Shown one piece after another: positions 1-10,434 of a DNA stretch of 64,000 nucleotides. The DNA comes from Kiloniella litopenaei (GTDB taxonomy: Bacteria; Pseudomonadota; Alphaproteobacteria; Kiloniellales; Kiloniellaceae). Location of the stretch: contig NZ_LANI01000021.1 in the NCBI RefSeq assembly GCF_000982415.1, positions 1 through 64,000 on the forward strand. Reading direction: 5' to 3'. Position numbers and translations under genes: made by a program. Every line of letters begins with the position of its first letter. The first letter of the stretch is position 1. The notes under the pieces were generated by a model. That model ran no database searches and had not been told where the DNA came from. It worked only from the letters and a program-made list of their open reading frames with translations.

Positions 1-30
1 AAAATCGACGGGGTTTGTCAACGGTCTGAA

Positions 31-54
31 GGCTGCCCGATGGGCAGCCTTTTG
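31..54 (+). terminator. Rho-independent terminator at left edge
   Basis: An 8-bp perfect stem (31-38 with 42-49, loop GAT) is followed on the plus strand by TTTT and a further T-rich stretch. It lies downstream of the minus-strand helicase stop and would end a plus-strand gene left of the window. The minus-strand side has only TT after the stem, so it would be a weaker stop for the helicase. Confidence 0.75.
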
Positions 55-90
55 CGTTTGTTAGAAACGTTATTGATGTTTGCTCTGGTA

Positions 91-1449
<1,359 letters not shown>

Positions 1450-1929
1450 GCAGGAAAGTTCCTTTAAAAGCATGGTGAAGGCTATACCTGGATCAATCTA
1501 GCTCTTCGCCGCACTTTTGGAGACATCAATGTCCAACACAAGGATAAGCGCTATCGATCTAGGCGGGGCTATTATGCAACCCCATCACAGCGAAAAAACA
1601 TGTGCCGAAACCCAAGCTCTCTCGCGAAGTGACGCTTGAATATAGGAAGGGTCTCTTTGGGTCAAGCCCGATCCGACGATATCTTTTGCATGGCGCCTAT
1701 GCATTGATTGTAATCGCATTGTGCATTCAGGCATTAGTTTAATGGTGCAAAAAGACATTCAAGTCACTGGATGCCGTGTTTTTGACGATAAAAAGTTGCC
1801 TGTTCCTACCCCTTCGATTACCGTATCCGCCATAATAATAGAGGGAGGCGCCGGGCTGTTGGCTTCGGGCCATAAATCGCGAGACAACTTCTTGGCTCGT
1901 TTTTAACGGGCAAATTTTAGGGGCGAAAA
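1450..1929. other. Divergent intergenic region, no gene seen
   Basis: About 480 bp separate the helicase and the ABC importer, which are transcribed away from each other, so both promoters must lie here. Short open frames exist but none has a ribosome site or recognisable protein. An AGGGGCG stretch just before 1930 could serve as the ribosome site of the binding-protein gene. I could not identify a convincing operator. Confidence 0.6.
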
Positions 1930-3117
1930 ATGAAAAAAAACAAACATCTATTACCAATGCTTATGGCTGGTGCCATGGCGTTAAGTGCAAGTTTTGCATC
2001 GCCAGCTATTCAAGCTGCGGAGCCTGTTAAAATTGGTATGATCACAACATTGTCCGGTGGCGGTGCGAGCCTTGGCATTGATATTCGTGACGGTTTCATG
2101 CTTGGCTTGAAAATGAAAGACGGCAAGCTGGGGGGCGTCGAAACGCAGGTTATCGAGGTCGATGATGCCCGCAAGGTTGAAAACGCCAAGCAGATTGCAA
2201 CGCGGATGATCAAACAAGACGATGTTGATATTGTAACTGGAATTGTCTGGTCAAACCTTGCCATGGCGGTTGTCCCAAGTGTAACCCGTGCGGGCAAATT
2301 TTATATCAGCCCCAATGCAGGGCCCTCTGCTTTGGCAGGGAAAAAATGCCATGAAAACTATTTCAATGTCGCATGGCAAAATGACAATCTGCACGAGGCT
2401 GCCGGGCAATATGTCACCGATAAGGGCCTGAAAAATGTTTATCTCATGGCCCCGAACTATCCGGCTGGTAAAGATGCGATTGCCGGATTTAAGCGGTTTT
2501 ACAAAGGTAACGTAGCTGGCGAAGTTTATACAAAACTTGGCCAGGTTGATTACGCAGCAGAGCTGGCGAACCTTCGCGCGGCGAAACCGGATGCTGTTTA
2601 TTTCTTCTTGCCGGGTGGTATGGGCATTAACTTTGTGAAGCAGTATTCACAGGCTGGACTTAGTGCGGATACGCCGCTTTTTGGCCCTGCCTTCTCGTTT
2701 GACGAAGGTATTTTGAAGGCGGTAGGTGACGCGGCGATTGGCGTTTACAACACATCGCAATGGAACAAGGACATTGATAATCCTGCGAACGCTTCCTTTG
2801 TAAAGGCATTCAAAGAAGCTTATGGACGCAGCCCGTCCCTCTATGCCAGTCAGGGATATGATGCGGCGCTTTTGATTGATTCAGCGATTGCTTCTGTTGG
2901 CGGGGATCTTTCAGATGATGACAAGTTCCGCAATGCCCTTCGCAAGGCAGAGTTTGAGTCCGTACGGGGTAATTTCAAGTTTGGATCAAACCAGCACCCG
3001 GTACAGGATATCTATGTGCGTATTGTTCACAAGGACGGGGACACCGTAACTAACAAGATTGTGAGCAAAGTCTTCACCGCTCATCAGGATGCTTACGCAA
3101 CAGAATGTAAGCTATAA
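1930..3117 (+). CDS. ABC importer substrate-binding protein, branched-chain (Peripla_BP_6) type
   Basis: This is the periplasmic binding protein that delivers ligand to the permeases encoded directly downstream. Residues 1-30 form a classical Sec signal peptide: a Lys-rich start, a hydrophobic core and a cleavage site after AIQA. The mature part begins EPVKIGMITTLSGGGASLG, the hallmark opening of LivK/AmiC-like type I binding proteins. The length of 395 residues fits the family. The ligand cannot be read from sequence. The family covers Leu/Ile/Val, amides, urea and aromatic acids, and the formamidase-like gene at the operon end argues against plain branched-chain amino acids. A stem-loop follows the stop codon, which often keeps binding-protein mRNA more abundant than the permease part. 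Confidence 0.9.
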   Translation: MKKNKHLLPMLMAGAMALSASFASPAIQAAEPVKIGMITTLSGGGASLGIDIRDGFMLGLKMKDGKLGGVETQVIEVDDARKVENAKQIATRMIKQDDVDIVTGIVWSNLAMAVVPSVTRAGKFYISPNAGPSALAGKKCHENYFNVAWQNDNLHEAAGQYVTDKGLKNVYLMAPNYPAGKDAIAGFKRFYKGNVAGEVYTKLGQVDYAAELANLRAAKPDAVYFFLPGGMGINFVKQYSQAGLSADTPLFGPAFSFDEGILKAVGDAAIGVYNTSQWNKDIDNPANASFVKAFKEAYGRSPSLYASQGYDAALLIDSAIASVGGDLSDDDKFRNALRKAEFESVRGNFKFGSNQHPVQDIYVRIVHKDGDTVTNKIVSKVFTAHQDAYATECKL

Positions 3118-3152
3118 GTATAGTCCAAGCCTAATGACAAGACCTTAACAAC

Positions 3153-3209
3153 AGGATCGGTTGACGTCTGAGAAAAGTGTTTTACGCACTCAGAATGCCA
3201 ATCGATCCT
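3153..3209 (+). other. Intercistronic stem-loop after the binding-protein gene
   Basis: An 11-bp stem (3153-3163 with 3199-3209, one G.U pair) encloses an inner 6-bp stem (3167-3172 with 3189-3194). No T-run follows, so I read it as an mRNA-stabilising or partial attenuation element between binding protein and permeases rather than a full terminator. Confidence 0.6.
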
Positions 3210-3274
3210 GATGCTATATGGGGAACTGGCTTGGTCATGTCTGGCCGTGTCTGGCAATTATCTGGAATGTATTT

Positions 3275-4201
3275 ATGTTAACGATTGAACTGTTTTTGGA
3301 ACAGTCATTAAACGGGCTTCAACAGGGGGTTATGCTTTTCCTGATGGCGGCGGGCTTGACGCTGGTTTTTGGAATTATGCACCTCATTAATCTGGCTCAT
3401 GGGTCTCTCTATATGATCGGGGCTTATGTGGCGGCCAGTGTAACCCAGGCAAGCGATAACTTTGCCCTTGGTATTCTGGCTGCTTTGGTGGCTGCTGGCC
3501 TGACCGGAATGTTATTGGAATTCTCGGCATTACGCAGATTGTATAACCGTGATCATCTTGATCAGGTCCTCGCAACCTTTGGTATGATTCTGTTTTTTAA
3601 CGAGCTTGTGAAAATCCTCTGGGGTCCTCAGGCGTTATTTTTATCCACACCGGAATTTCTTTCGGGGACTTTGGAATTTATTCCGGGGGCTCCCTATCCA
3701 TCCTATCGACTGTTTATTATCGGGGCGGGCCTTGTTGTCGCGTTACTTCTACGGCATTTGATTATTCATACTCGGGTCGGAATGCTGATCCGGGCCGGGG
3801 CAACACACCGTGAAATGGTTGGGGCCTTGGGGGTGAACATTGATCAGCTCTACACAATTGTCTTCGGGTTAGGGGCGATGCTTGCCGGGCTTGCCGGGGC
3901 CTTGGCCGGGCCAATGCTTGCCGTTGAGGTTGGGATGGGTGAAAAAATCCTGATCCTTACCTTTGTGGTTATTATTATTGGGGGCATTGGCTCTGTTCGT
4001 GGTGCCTTGGTTGGTGCGCTGCTGGTGGGAATGGTCGATACCTATGGTCGGGCTTTTTTACCAACAATCATGCGAGAGATTCTTGATCCGGCCTCTGCTG
4101 ATACTGTGGCTGCCTCTATGTCTTCTGTTGCTATTTATGTGTTGATGGCTGTGGTGCTGATTTGGAAGCCCCGCGGTTTGTTTCAGGCGTACGGGAGCTA
4201 G
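3275..4201 (+). CDS. livH: ABC importer permease, LivH family
   Basis: This is the first inner-membrane permease of the importer. It shows the typical start LNGLQQGVMLFLMAAGLTL, the conserved GIMHLINLAHGS segment, and about eight hydrophobic helices. The EAA-like coupling region AGATHREMVGALGVN contacts the ATPases. The open frame begins at 3218, but the ATG at 3275 (MLTIELFLEQ) has GGAA upstream and gives the usual family N-terminus. The stop lies 8 bp before the next permease, so the two are translationally linked. Substrate unknown, as for the binding protein. Confidence 0.9.
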   Translation: MLTIELFLEQSLNGLQQGVMLFLMAAGLTLVFGIMHLINLAHGSLYMIGAYVAASVTQASDNFALGILAALVAAGLTGMLLEFSALRRLYNRDHLDQVLATFGMILFFNELVKILWGPQALFLSTPEFLSGTLEFIPGAPYPSYRLFIIGAGLVVALLLRHLIIHTRVGMLIRAGATHREMVGALGVNIDQLYTIVFGLGAMLAGLAGALAGPMLAVEVGMGEKILILTFVVIIIGGIGSVRGALVGALLVGMVDTYGRAFLPTIMREILDPASADTVAASMSSVAIYVLMAVVLIWKPRGLFQAYGS

Positions 4202-4209
4202 CGGGTCAT

Positions 4210-5226
4210 ATGTTTTTAAACAAAATTTTAGGCTCAGAGGCCAGCTTAAGAGCAAAGATTGTGTCTTTGATCGGGCTTGTCATCCTCTTGACTGTTCCGG
4301 TTTTTGCCAACCTGTTCGATGAACCTTTTCTGGTTGATATCGCCAGTCGCATTCTGATCTATGCGTTGGTTGCTGTCAGTCTGGATCTTATCCTTGGTTA
4401 TGGTGGCATGGTCAGCTTTGGCCATGGTGCTTTTCTGGGACTTGGCGCTTATGTCGTGGGCATCTTGACGCATCACAGCTACGAAGGAACCGCAATTGCC
4501 TTTTTGCCCGGGGAGTGGCAGGGAACAACGCATGCTTTTATCCAATGGCCATTGGCAATGCTGCTCAGTGGTTTTCTGGCATTGATTATCGGGGCCTTGA
4601 GCCTGCGAACATCAGGTGTTTATTTCATCATGATCACGCTGGCTTTCGCCCAGATGTTATATTTTTTCATGATCTCTATTCCGACCTATGGCGGTGAAGA
4701 CGGCCTTAATATCTGGGAGAGAAGTGAAATTCCTCTGCTGGATCTTTATGACGCCAAAAGTTTTTATTTTACCTGTTTATTTCTTTTGCTTTTGTGCCTG
4801 TGGTGTTGTTCGCGGATTGTGAAAAGCCGCTTTGGCATGGTTCTACGTGGATGTCGGCAGAACGAAGTCAGAATGAAGGCGCTGGGGTACCCTGTATATC
4901 GTTATAAGCTTATGGCATTTGTATTGTCGGGCATGATCGCGGGACTAGCAGGTGCTTTGTTGGCGAACCATACCGAGTTTGTTGGTCCCGGCCTGATGCA
5001 TTGGACCCGTTCCGGAGAGATCATGATCATGGTTATTCTCGGTGGAATGGGATCTTTGATTGGTCCGGTTCTTGGGTCTGCCGCCCTGTTGATGATGGAA
5101 GAAGTGTTGGCCGGGTTAACGGAACACTGGATGATTTTTCTGGGGCCGATGCTGGTTCTGATTGTCCTTTTTGCGCGCAAGGGGCTTTACGGACTGCTCG
5201 TCGGAAAGGGGGCAGACAATGGCTGA
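4210..5226 (+). CDS. livM: ABC importer permease, LivM family
   Basis: This is the second membrane subunit. The family core is clear: ILGYGGMVSFGHGAFLGLGA, then LRTSGVYFIMITLAFAQM, and the ATPase-contact region RGCRQNEVRMKALGYPVYRY. About ten hydrophobic segments are present. I chose the ATG at 4210 rather than the open frame's earlier Met at 4162, because 4162 lies inside livH and a GCGGG ribosome site precedes 4210. The 3' end overlaps the next ATPase gene by 8 bases (ATGGCTGA), indicating translational coupling. Confidence 0.9.
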   Translation: MFLNKILGSEASLRAKIVSLIGLVILLTVPVFANLFDEPFLVDIASRILIYALVAVSLDLILGYGGMVSFGHGAFLGLGAYVVGILTHHSYEGTAIAFLPGEWQGTTHAFIQWPLAMLLSGFLALIIGALSLRTSGVYFIMITLAFAQMLYFFMISIPTYGGEDGLNIWERSEIPLLDLYDAKSFYFTCLFLLLLCLWCCSRIVKSRFGMVLRGCRQNEVRMKALGYPVYRYKLMAFVLSGMIAGLAGALLANHTEFVGPGLMHWTRSGEIMIMVILGGMGSLIGPVLGSAALLMMEEVLAGLTEHWMIFLGPMLVLIVLFARKGLYGLLVGKGADNG

Positions 5227-5965
5227 TCCTATTCTCGAAGTCATAAGCCTGACGAAATGTTTTGGGGCTATTGCCGCGAGTGATGGCCTTACCTTTTCGG
5301 TGAAGCGTGGCACCATTCACGGCTTAATTGGTCCCAATGGTGCGGGTAAATCCACGGCGATTGCACAGTTGTCTGGAGAGCTGCAATCCGACGCGGGGCG
5401 TGTCCGTTTCGATGGGCAGGATGTGACCCGCTGGTCCGTGGACAAACGAGCAAGGTCGGGATTGCAGCGGTCGTATCAAATAACCAGTTTGCTACCGGAA
5501 TTTACCGCCGAAGATAACGTGGCAATGGCGATACAGTCCCAGCAAGGTCACAGTTTCCGCTTTTGGGAGAATGCGCGCAGAGATCACAGCCTGCGGACGC
5601 CTTCGCGAAAAATACTGGAACGAGTTGGCCTTTCTGATTTTGCCGATAGTCCGGTAATGGATCTGGCACACGGGCAGCAAAGGCAGTTGGAACTGGCAAT
5701 GGTTTTGGCGACAGCGCCCTCGATGCTGTTGCTGGATGAACCAATGGCCGGGATGGGACAATCTGAATCTCTGCGGATGATGGAACTTTTACGTCCCTTG
5801 AAAGGGGATGTAACCATGTTATTGGTCGAGCACGATATGGATGTTGTCTTTGCCCTTGCGGATATGATCACCGTTCTAGTCAAGGGGCAGGTGCTGGTGA
5901 CGGGAACGCCTGATGAAATCAAAGGTCATCCCGAAGTACGGCGTGCTTATCTGGGGGATTATTAA
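5219..5965 (+). CDS. livG: ABC importer ATPase, LivG family
   Basis: This is one of the two ATPases that power the importer on the cytoplasmic face. Visible motifs are Walker A GPNGAGKST, signature region HGQQRQLELAM, Walker B LLLDEPMAGMG and an H-loop in LLVEHDMDVVF. The AGMGQSES stretch resembles LivG proteins of urea or aromatic-acid importers as well as amino-acid ones. The start at 5219 has a strong GGGGG ribosome site and overlaps livM. It runs to within one base of livF. Confidence 0.92.
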   Translation: MADPILEVISLTKCFGAIAASDGLTFSVKRGTIHGLIGPNGAGKSTAIAQLSGELQSDAGRVRFDGQDVTRWSVDKRARSGLQRSYQITSLLPEFTAEDNVAMAIQSQQGHSFRFWENARRDHSLRTPSRKILERVGLSDFADSPVMDLAHGQQRQLELAMVLATAPSMLLLDEPMAGMGQSESLRMMELLRPLKGDVTMLLVEHDMDVVFALADMITVLVKGQVLVTGTPDEIKGHPEVRRAYLGDY

Positions 5966-6676
5966 ATGGGGGATTTAAGGCTTTCAGGTGTTGAAACCAG
6001 CTACGGCCCCAGCCAGGTTCTGTTCGGTGTTGATCTGGAGATCAAGGCCGGAGAGGTTGTAACCCTGATGGGGCGTAATGGTATGGGAAAAACCACCACT
6101 GTTCGTTCGATTATGGGGCTGACGCCTGCAAAAAAGGGCGAGATTTCTTTCGGTGGTGTGGCCATTCAGGATTTTCGAAGCCATAACATCGCGCAGCTGG
6201 GTATTGGCTACGTTCCCGAAGGGCGTCAGGTTTTCTCGAACCTGACCGTGCTTGAAAACCTTGTGGCTACAGCAGCCAATCATGCGGGTGTTGATGATCC
6301 GTGGTGTGTTGATATGGTTATGGATCTTTTTCCTCGATTAAGAGAGCGTGCCAAACAATACGCCCGAACGCTTTCTGGCGGAGAGCAACAGATGTTGGCG
6401 ATTGGTCGCGCTTTGATGACCAACCCAAGCTTTATGATTCTCGACGAAGCAACCGAAGGGCTTGCGCCGATCATTCGCGATGAAATCTGGCATGTGCTGG
6501 AACACAATCTGAAAAAATCGGGACAGGCCATTCTTGTGATTGATAAGCATCCGGAAGCCATGGCCCGGATTGCTGATCGACATTATGTCATGGAAAAGGG
6601 ACGGGTTGTCTGGTCGGGAACCTCAGAAGATCTCCTGGAAAATGAAGAGATGCAACACCGCTATTTGGGAGTTTAG
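5966..6676 (+). CDS. livF: ABC importer ATPase, LivF family
   Basis: This is the second ATPase of the importer. Walker A is GRNGMGKTT, the signature is LSGGEQQMLAIGRALM, Walker B is MILDEATEGLAP, and the switch His lies in VIDKHPEAMARIADR. In many LivF proteins that last stretch reads VEQN rather than DKHP, a small local departure. It starts directly after the livG stop and is followed after 3 bp by a hydrolase gene, so all six genes from 1930 to 7525 look like one transcription unit. Confidence 0.92.
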   Translation: MGDLRLSGVETSYGPSQVLFGVDLEIKAGEVVTLMGRNGMGKTTTVRSIMGLTPAKKGEISFGGVAIQDFRSHNIAQLGIGYVPEGRQVFSNLTVLENLVATAANHAGVDDPWCVDMVMDLFPRLRERAKQYARTLSGGEQQMLAIGRALMTNPSFMILDEATEGLAPIIRDEIWHVLEHNLKKSGQAILVIDKHPEAMARIADRHYVMEKGRVVWSGTSEDLLENEEMQHRYLGV

Positions 6677-6679
6677 GCA

Positions 6680-7525
6680 ATGACGATAGATCCTGAACTG
6701 GAAAAGCTTTACAACGTCCGTGCCGCGATACCGGACCATATGAATATTTTTGCTGAATGGGAACAGCGTGCGACAGATTTCAGCAATGCTGTTCCGGGTC
6801 TGTTGGACCTTCCTTATGGTACGGGCGATCGGGCAAAATTGGATCTTTATCTGACGGAAGATAAAGAGGCGCCACTGCATGTCTTTATTCACGGCGGCTA
6901 TTGGCAAGCAAGGGATAAAAGTCAAACCAACTTTTTGGCCAAGGCCTTTGTGGATACCGGAGTGAATGTGGCGATGCTAGGTTATGACCTCTGTCCGACA
7001 GTCACTTTGAGAGAGCTTACTGAAGAGATCAGGCAGGCATTCGTCTGGCTATGGCAGCATGCTGACAAGCATGGCTATGACCAGCGCAAAATTCAAATTT
7101 GCGGACATTCGGCAGGGGGACATTTGGTTGGGATGTTGTTGACGACAGATTGGTCAAAATATGGTCTGCCAGCTGGTGCAAAATTCATACACAGTGCAAT
7201 TGCAATTAGTGGCCTTTTTGATCTAACACAATTGGTGCCAACATCAATCAATAACAAACTGGGGCTGGATTTGGATGAAGCAAAGGCGTTAAGTCCTTTA
7301 TTTGCGGAGCCCCAAAATATCTGCCCTTTTCTTCTTGTGGTTGGCGGTGATGAAAGTCGTGGTTTTCACCAGCAATCTGATAATCTGGAGAAAGCGTGGC
7401 GTGATAAATTTACACAGCTTGATCGCATGAATACTGAGGGTTGCCACCATCTTTCTGTGGTTGCTCAACTGGCTGACACAGAAAGTACCCTGTTCCAATG
7501 GGCTATCGACATGTTGAAAAGGTAG
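6680..7525 (+). CDS. Alpha/beta hydrolase, arylformamidase (kynurenine formamidase)-like
   Basis: A cytoplasmic hydrolase of the carboxylesterase/arylformamidase group. HGGYW forms the oxyanion region near residue 71, GHSAGG around residue 149 carries the nucleophile Ser, and CHHLSVV near the C-terminus supplies the catalytic His. No signal peptide is visible. The 281-residue length fits bacterial KynB-like arylformamidases of the alpha/beta class. The start has a GGGAG ribosome site and lies 3 bp after livF. Co-transcription with the importer suggests it acts on the imported compound, possibly an N-formyl aromatic amine or amide, but the substrate is an inference. A general esterase is the alternative. 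Confidence 0.8.
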   Translation: MTIDPELEKLYNVRAAIPDHMNIFAEWEQRATDFSNAVPGLLDLPYGTGDRAKLDLYLTEDKEAPLHVFIHGGYWQARDKSQTNFLAKAFVDTGVNVAMLGYDLCPTVTLRELTEEIRQAFVWLWQHADKHGYDQRKIQICGHSAGGHLVGMLLTTDWSKYGLPAGAKFIHSAIAISGLFDLTQLVPTSINNKLGLDLDEAKALSPLFAEPQNICPFLLVVGGDESRGFHQQSDNLEKAWRDKFTQLDRMNTEGCHHLSVVAQLADTESTLFQWAIDMLKR

Positions 7526-7669
7526 GCTCGTATTTTCAGGCACGACAGCATATCGAAAAAAGTAACAAGGTTACTGTGATGGTATGGTTTTTAACTCCGG
7601 ACAGTCTTGTTTCGTTTTAGGCTTCTTCAGAGTGATTGGGAAATCGTTATAGATTGCTGTTTTCTATAG

Positions 7670-8137
7670 CTATTCAATCAAGCGCTTTTTCAGATTTTCA
7701 TCAGGTAACAGACAGCGGTCTGTTCGTCCGAATAAGCGGTATCGGTTTCGTGCAATCATATCATACAGCCAGGTATCTAGCGGAGAGGGGATATATTTGG
7801 CTAAACTGAGAAACTTGGCCGGATAGGGCAGGAGAGATGTGGTTTGTGAAAATGCAGACATCTTGGCGTAGGCTCGGCCTTTTGATATCAAAAGATTGGT
7901 CTCAAAATTCACAGTATCCAAACCATAGTGCTGGAAGAGTGCCTGACCTAAATTGGATTGCCCCGTTGAAAATTGAAACTCTTTTTGTTTGTCGTGCTTG
8001 ATTACAAATTGAACGAAGGCCGAACACAAGGCACATTCACCATCAAAGACAATGATTGGATTTTGATCGTTAAAGTCTGAAACTTTGGGATCAGCTCGAT
8101 AGCTATAGTCTTTGAAGGGTAGGGATTTTCTTGTCAT
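7670..8137 (-). CDS. DCC-family thiol-disulfide oxidoreductase-like protein (DUF393)
   Basis: A small soluble protein with the DCC-family signature: IIVFDGECALCSAFVQFV, i.e. Asp followed by a CxxC pair, near residue 25, in a thioredoxin-like setting. The family is predicted to be redox-active but most members are uncharacterised. The middle (STGQSNLGQALFQHYG) and the end (NRYRLFGRTDRCLLP) also match the family layout. The open frame starts with TTG at 8158; the Met at 8137 is better placed behind GGGA. It is a single gene, convergent with the importer operon. Confidence 0.8.
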   Translation of the reverse strand: MTRKSLPFKDYSYRADPKVSDFNDQNPIIVFDGECALCSAFVQFVIKHDKQKEFQFSTGQSNLGQALFQHYGLDTVNFETNLLISKGRAYAKMSAFSQTTSLLPYPAKFLSLAKYIPSPLDTWLYDMIARNRYRLFGRTDRCLLPDENLKKRLIE

Positions 8138-8267
8138 TGTCATTTCCCGCAGAGCCAAGGACAGTCTTTATCTGGTAAAAAAGAAAAAACAGCTAAAGTT
8201 TGTGGTATACTGTTTTGTGAGAGGGTTCAACCGCCTGTTTGGCAGATCAAGATGAAAGAGGTTGGCG

Positions 8268-9071
8268 ATGAAATCTCGTACAAGTTCCATTTTTGCGGTC
8301 AGCATGTTTATATGCTGTTGGTCACAAATCACGTTGGCGGATGATTGTGATAAAACATACTCTATTGCTTATTCCAATAATTATATCCCTTATCAATATG
8401 TACCTGAAAGTAAGCAGCCGACGGGCTTGGATATTGATATTGTAGAATCAATTATGTCTGAATTGGGGTGTGAATATCGTTTGGTTTTGTCGCCGTCAAA
8501 ACGGGCTCAGGCACTTTTACAACAAGGTAAAATAGATATTATGCCCGCAGCATCCGTTACCGAGGAACGGTCAGAATATGCTCATTTTTCAGCCCCTTAT
8601 CGGGATGAGACCGTGGCAATGTTTGTGCGATCAATGGATTATGAACGCTACAAAGACTATGATTTAAAGGACGCTATTGATAACAAACTTAGTCTCGCGG
8701 CTGGTCTGGGTGGTTGGTATGGCCCTGAGTATGGCAAAGAGAAACAGCGTGCTTTGGATGCTGGCGTATTGAGACTGAACGCCGAGACCGGGGTCCGTAT
8801 TCAACAGCTGTTAAATGATCGTGTTGATATTGTTATTGCAGATTTGTACGTTGGGTATCATCACGCCATAGAGGCCCGTTGATTGAATTCAATCCGACCT
8901 TTGCCTCATTTGCTGAATTCAGACCCTGCACATTTTATGCTAAGTAAAGAATCCGTATCCCCCGCTTTTGTTGATCGTTTTAACCTGGCATTGGCGAGTG
9001 TCCTGAAAAGCGAGGCGTATCAGGAACTTCTTGAGCGATATCGTCCGATAGAAAGTACGCCCTCTAATTAG
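8268..9071 (+). pseudogene. Periplasmic solute-binding protein (family 3), interrupted by in-frame TGA
   Basis: The first 204 codons encode an amino-acid-type binding protein: a signal peptide ending near TLADD, then YIPYQYVPESKQPTGLDID, DIVESIMSELG and a PYRDETVA hinge region. Codon 205 (8880-8882) is TGA. Reading simply continues in the same frame from 8883 for 62 codons (through FVDRFNLALASVLKSEAYQEL, the usual C-terminal helices) to a TAA at 9069. Joined, the product would be about 267 residues, the normal family length. The start at 8268 follows GAAAGAGG; the open frame also has a TTG at 8262. I infer a recent nonsense mutation, because the downstream part shows no other damage. A sequencing error is the alternative. 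No permease genes lie nearby. Confidence 0.8.
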
Positions 9072-9366
9072 GGCAGTCCCAAAAGCTGTTGTTGATTTGA
9101 ACAGTAGGGGGCAATAAGAAAAACGAGCCAAATCGTATTTCTTTTATGCCCATGATCGCTTTATCCTGAAGATTGTTAAAAACACAGGTGCTGTCCCTTC
9201 CTCTTTGCTGTGCAATAGGGGAAATGTTTAGGCAATCTTTGTGTCAGGTCTTGGTTATGCTTGTTACTACTTGAAAAACAAGTCATTAATCATAATGTTT
9301 CATGTTGAAATTTTATCCTTTATTCTGAGAAATCCCAAATCTTTTTCATTAATTCTGGTGGTAACT

Positions 9367-10299
9367 GTGCCCGGACATATAACACAATCAACAATTTTGA
9401 ATGCTTACGACTCAATCCGGGAGCATATTCGTCGTACACCTGTTTTAAGAGTTCCGGCGGGTGAGCTTATTCATGATGTACCAATCACACTAAAATTTGA
9501 ACAAATGCAGCATTCTGGCTCTTTCAAGGCGCGGGGTGGATTTAATGCTCTTTTGTCGGGTAATATTCCAGAGACCGGTGTAATTGCGGCGTCTGGTGGA
9601 AACCACGGGGCCGCAGTTGCCTATGCAGCAAGTAAGCTGGGTGTTCGTGCCGAAATTTTTGTCCCGGAAATTGTCTCTCCGGCAAAGTTGGCCAAACTGG
9701 AACAGTATGGTGCCCGCATCAATGTTGTCGGGGAAAACTTCTCAGAAGCATTTTCCGCTTGTCTTGAGCGACAAAGGGAAACAGGTGCTCACCTACTTCA
9801 TGCCTATGATCAGCTGGAAATTGTCGCAGGGCAAGGGACCGTGGGGCTTGAGCTAGAAGAACAAGCGCCAGAGATCGATAGTTTGTTGGTTGCCGTTGGC
9901 GGCGGTGGCTTAATCGGCGGGGTGGCATCGTGGTATCGTGGCAGGATAAAGATTATTGCTGTGGAAACAACAGGAACTGCGACACTACATTCGGCTTTGA
10001 AAGCTGGGTATCCGGTGGGTGTTTCTGTTTCCGGCTTGGCGGCGGATGCTTTGGGGGCAAGTACTATAGGTGACTTTGGCCTTGAAGCCAGCAAGAGCTA
10101 TGTCCATCAGTCTGTTCTTGTCGATGATGCGGATGTGAAAGCTGCCCAGGATTGTCTGTGGAATAACTATCGCCAGATTGCTGAGCCTGGTGGTGCGACG
10201 GCTTTGGCAGGACTGTTGTCGGGCGCTTATGTTCCAGAAAAAGATGAGAAAGTTGGTGTGCTGGTTTGTGGTGGCAACGCTTCTCTATCTTCTTTTTAA
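9367..10299 (+). CDS. Threonine/serine dehydratase-like PLP enzyme
   Basis: A fold type II PLP-dependent enzyme, expected to deaminate Thr or Ser to a 2-keto acid. HSGSFKARGGFNALL contains the Schiff-base Lys. ASGGNHGAAVAYAA is the substrate loop, and VGGGGLIGG is the phosphate-binding Gly loop. No C-terminal ACT regulatory domain is present, so it resembles catabolic or serine racemase-like members rather than biosynthetic IlvA. The open frame extends to 9241, but the first 42 codons look unlike the family; GTG at 9367 with GGTGG upstream gives a start at PGHITQSTILNAYD. The exact start is uncertain. A strong terminator follows. Confidence 0.85.
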   Translation: MPGHITQSTILNAYDSIREHIRRTPVLRVPAGELIHDVPITLKFEQMQHSGSFKARGGFNALLSGNIPETGVIAASGGNHGAAVAYAASKLGVRAEIFVPEIVSPAKLAKLEQYGARINVVGENFSEAFSACLERQRETGAHLLHAYDQLEIVAGQGTVGLELEEQAPEIDSLLVAVGGGGLIGGVASWYRGRIKIIAVETTGTATLHSALKAGYPVGVSVSGLAADALGASTIGDFGLEASKSYVHQSVLVDDADVKAAQDCLWNNYRQIAEPGGATALAGLLSGAYVPEKDEKVGVLVCGGNASLSSF

Positions 10300-10332
10300 T
10301 TAAGGTTTTGGTTTAGAGCCGGATAACATAGA

Positions 10333-10364
10333 AAACGGCTAATCAACTTAATGATTAGCCGTTT
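10333..10364. terminator. Bidirectional rho-independent terminator
   Basis: A perfect 13-bp stem (10333-10345 with 10352-10364) with a 6-base loop lies between two convergent genes. It carries A residues on its left foot and T residues on its right, so it can stop the dehydratase gene and the DM13 gene alike. Confidence 0.85.
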
Positions 10365-10434
10365 CTGGAACGGGGTATCTCGGGGGGAGAGACAACCAGT
10401 TCTAGAGAAAATAATCTCTTGAGTTTTCAGGGGA

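Noticed and set aside
1721-1906. Plus-strand ORF of 61 codons upstream of the importer binding protein
   Set aside because: No ribosome site or domain; it covers the probable promoter region.
8880-8882. TGA as a selenocysteine codon
   Set aside because: Family 3 binding proteins are not known selenoproteins, the local context is not a redox motif, and I see no clear insertion-element hairpin.
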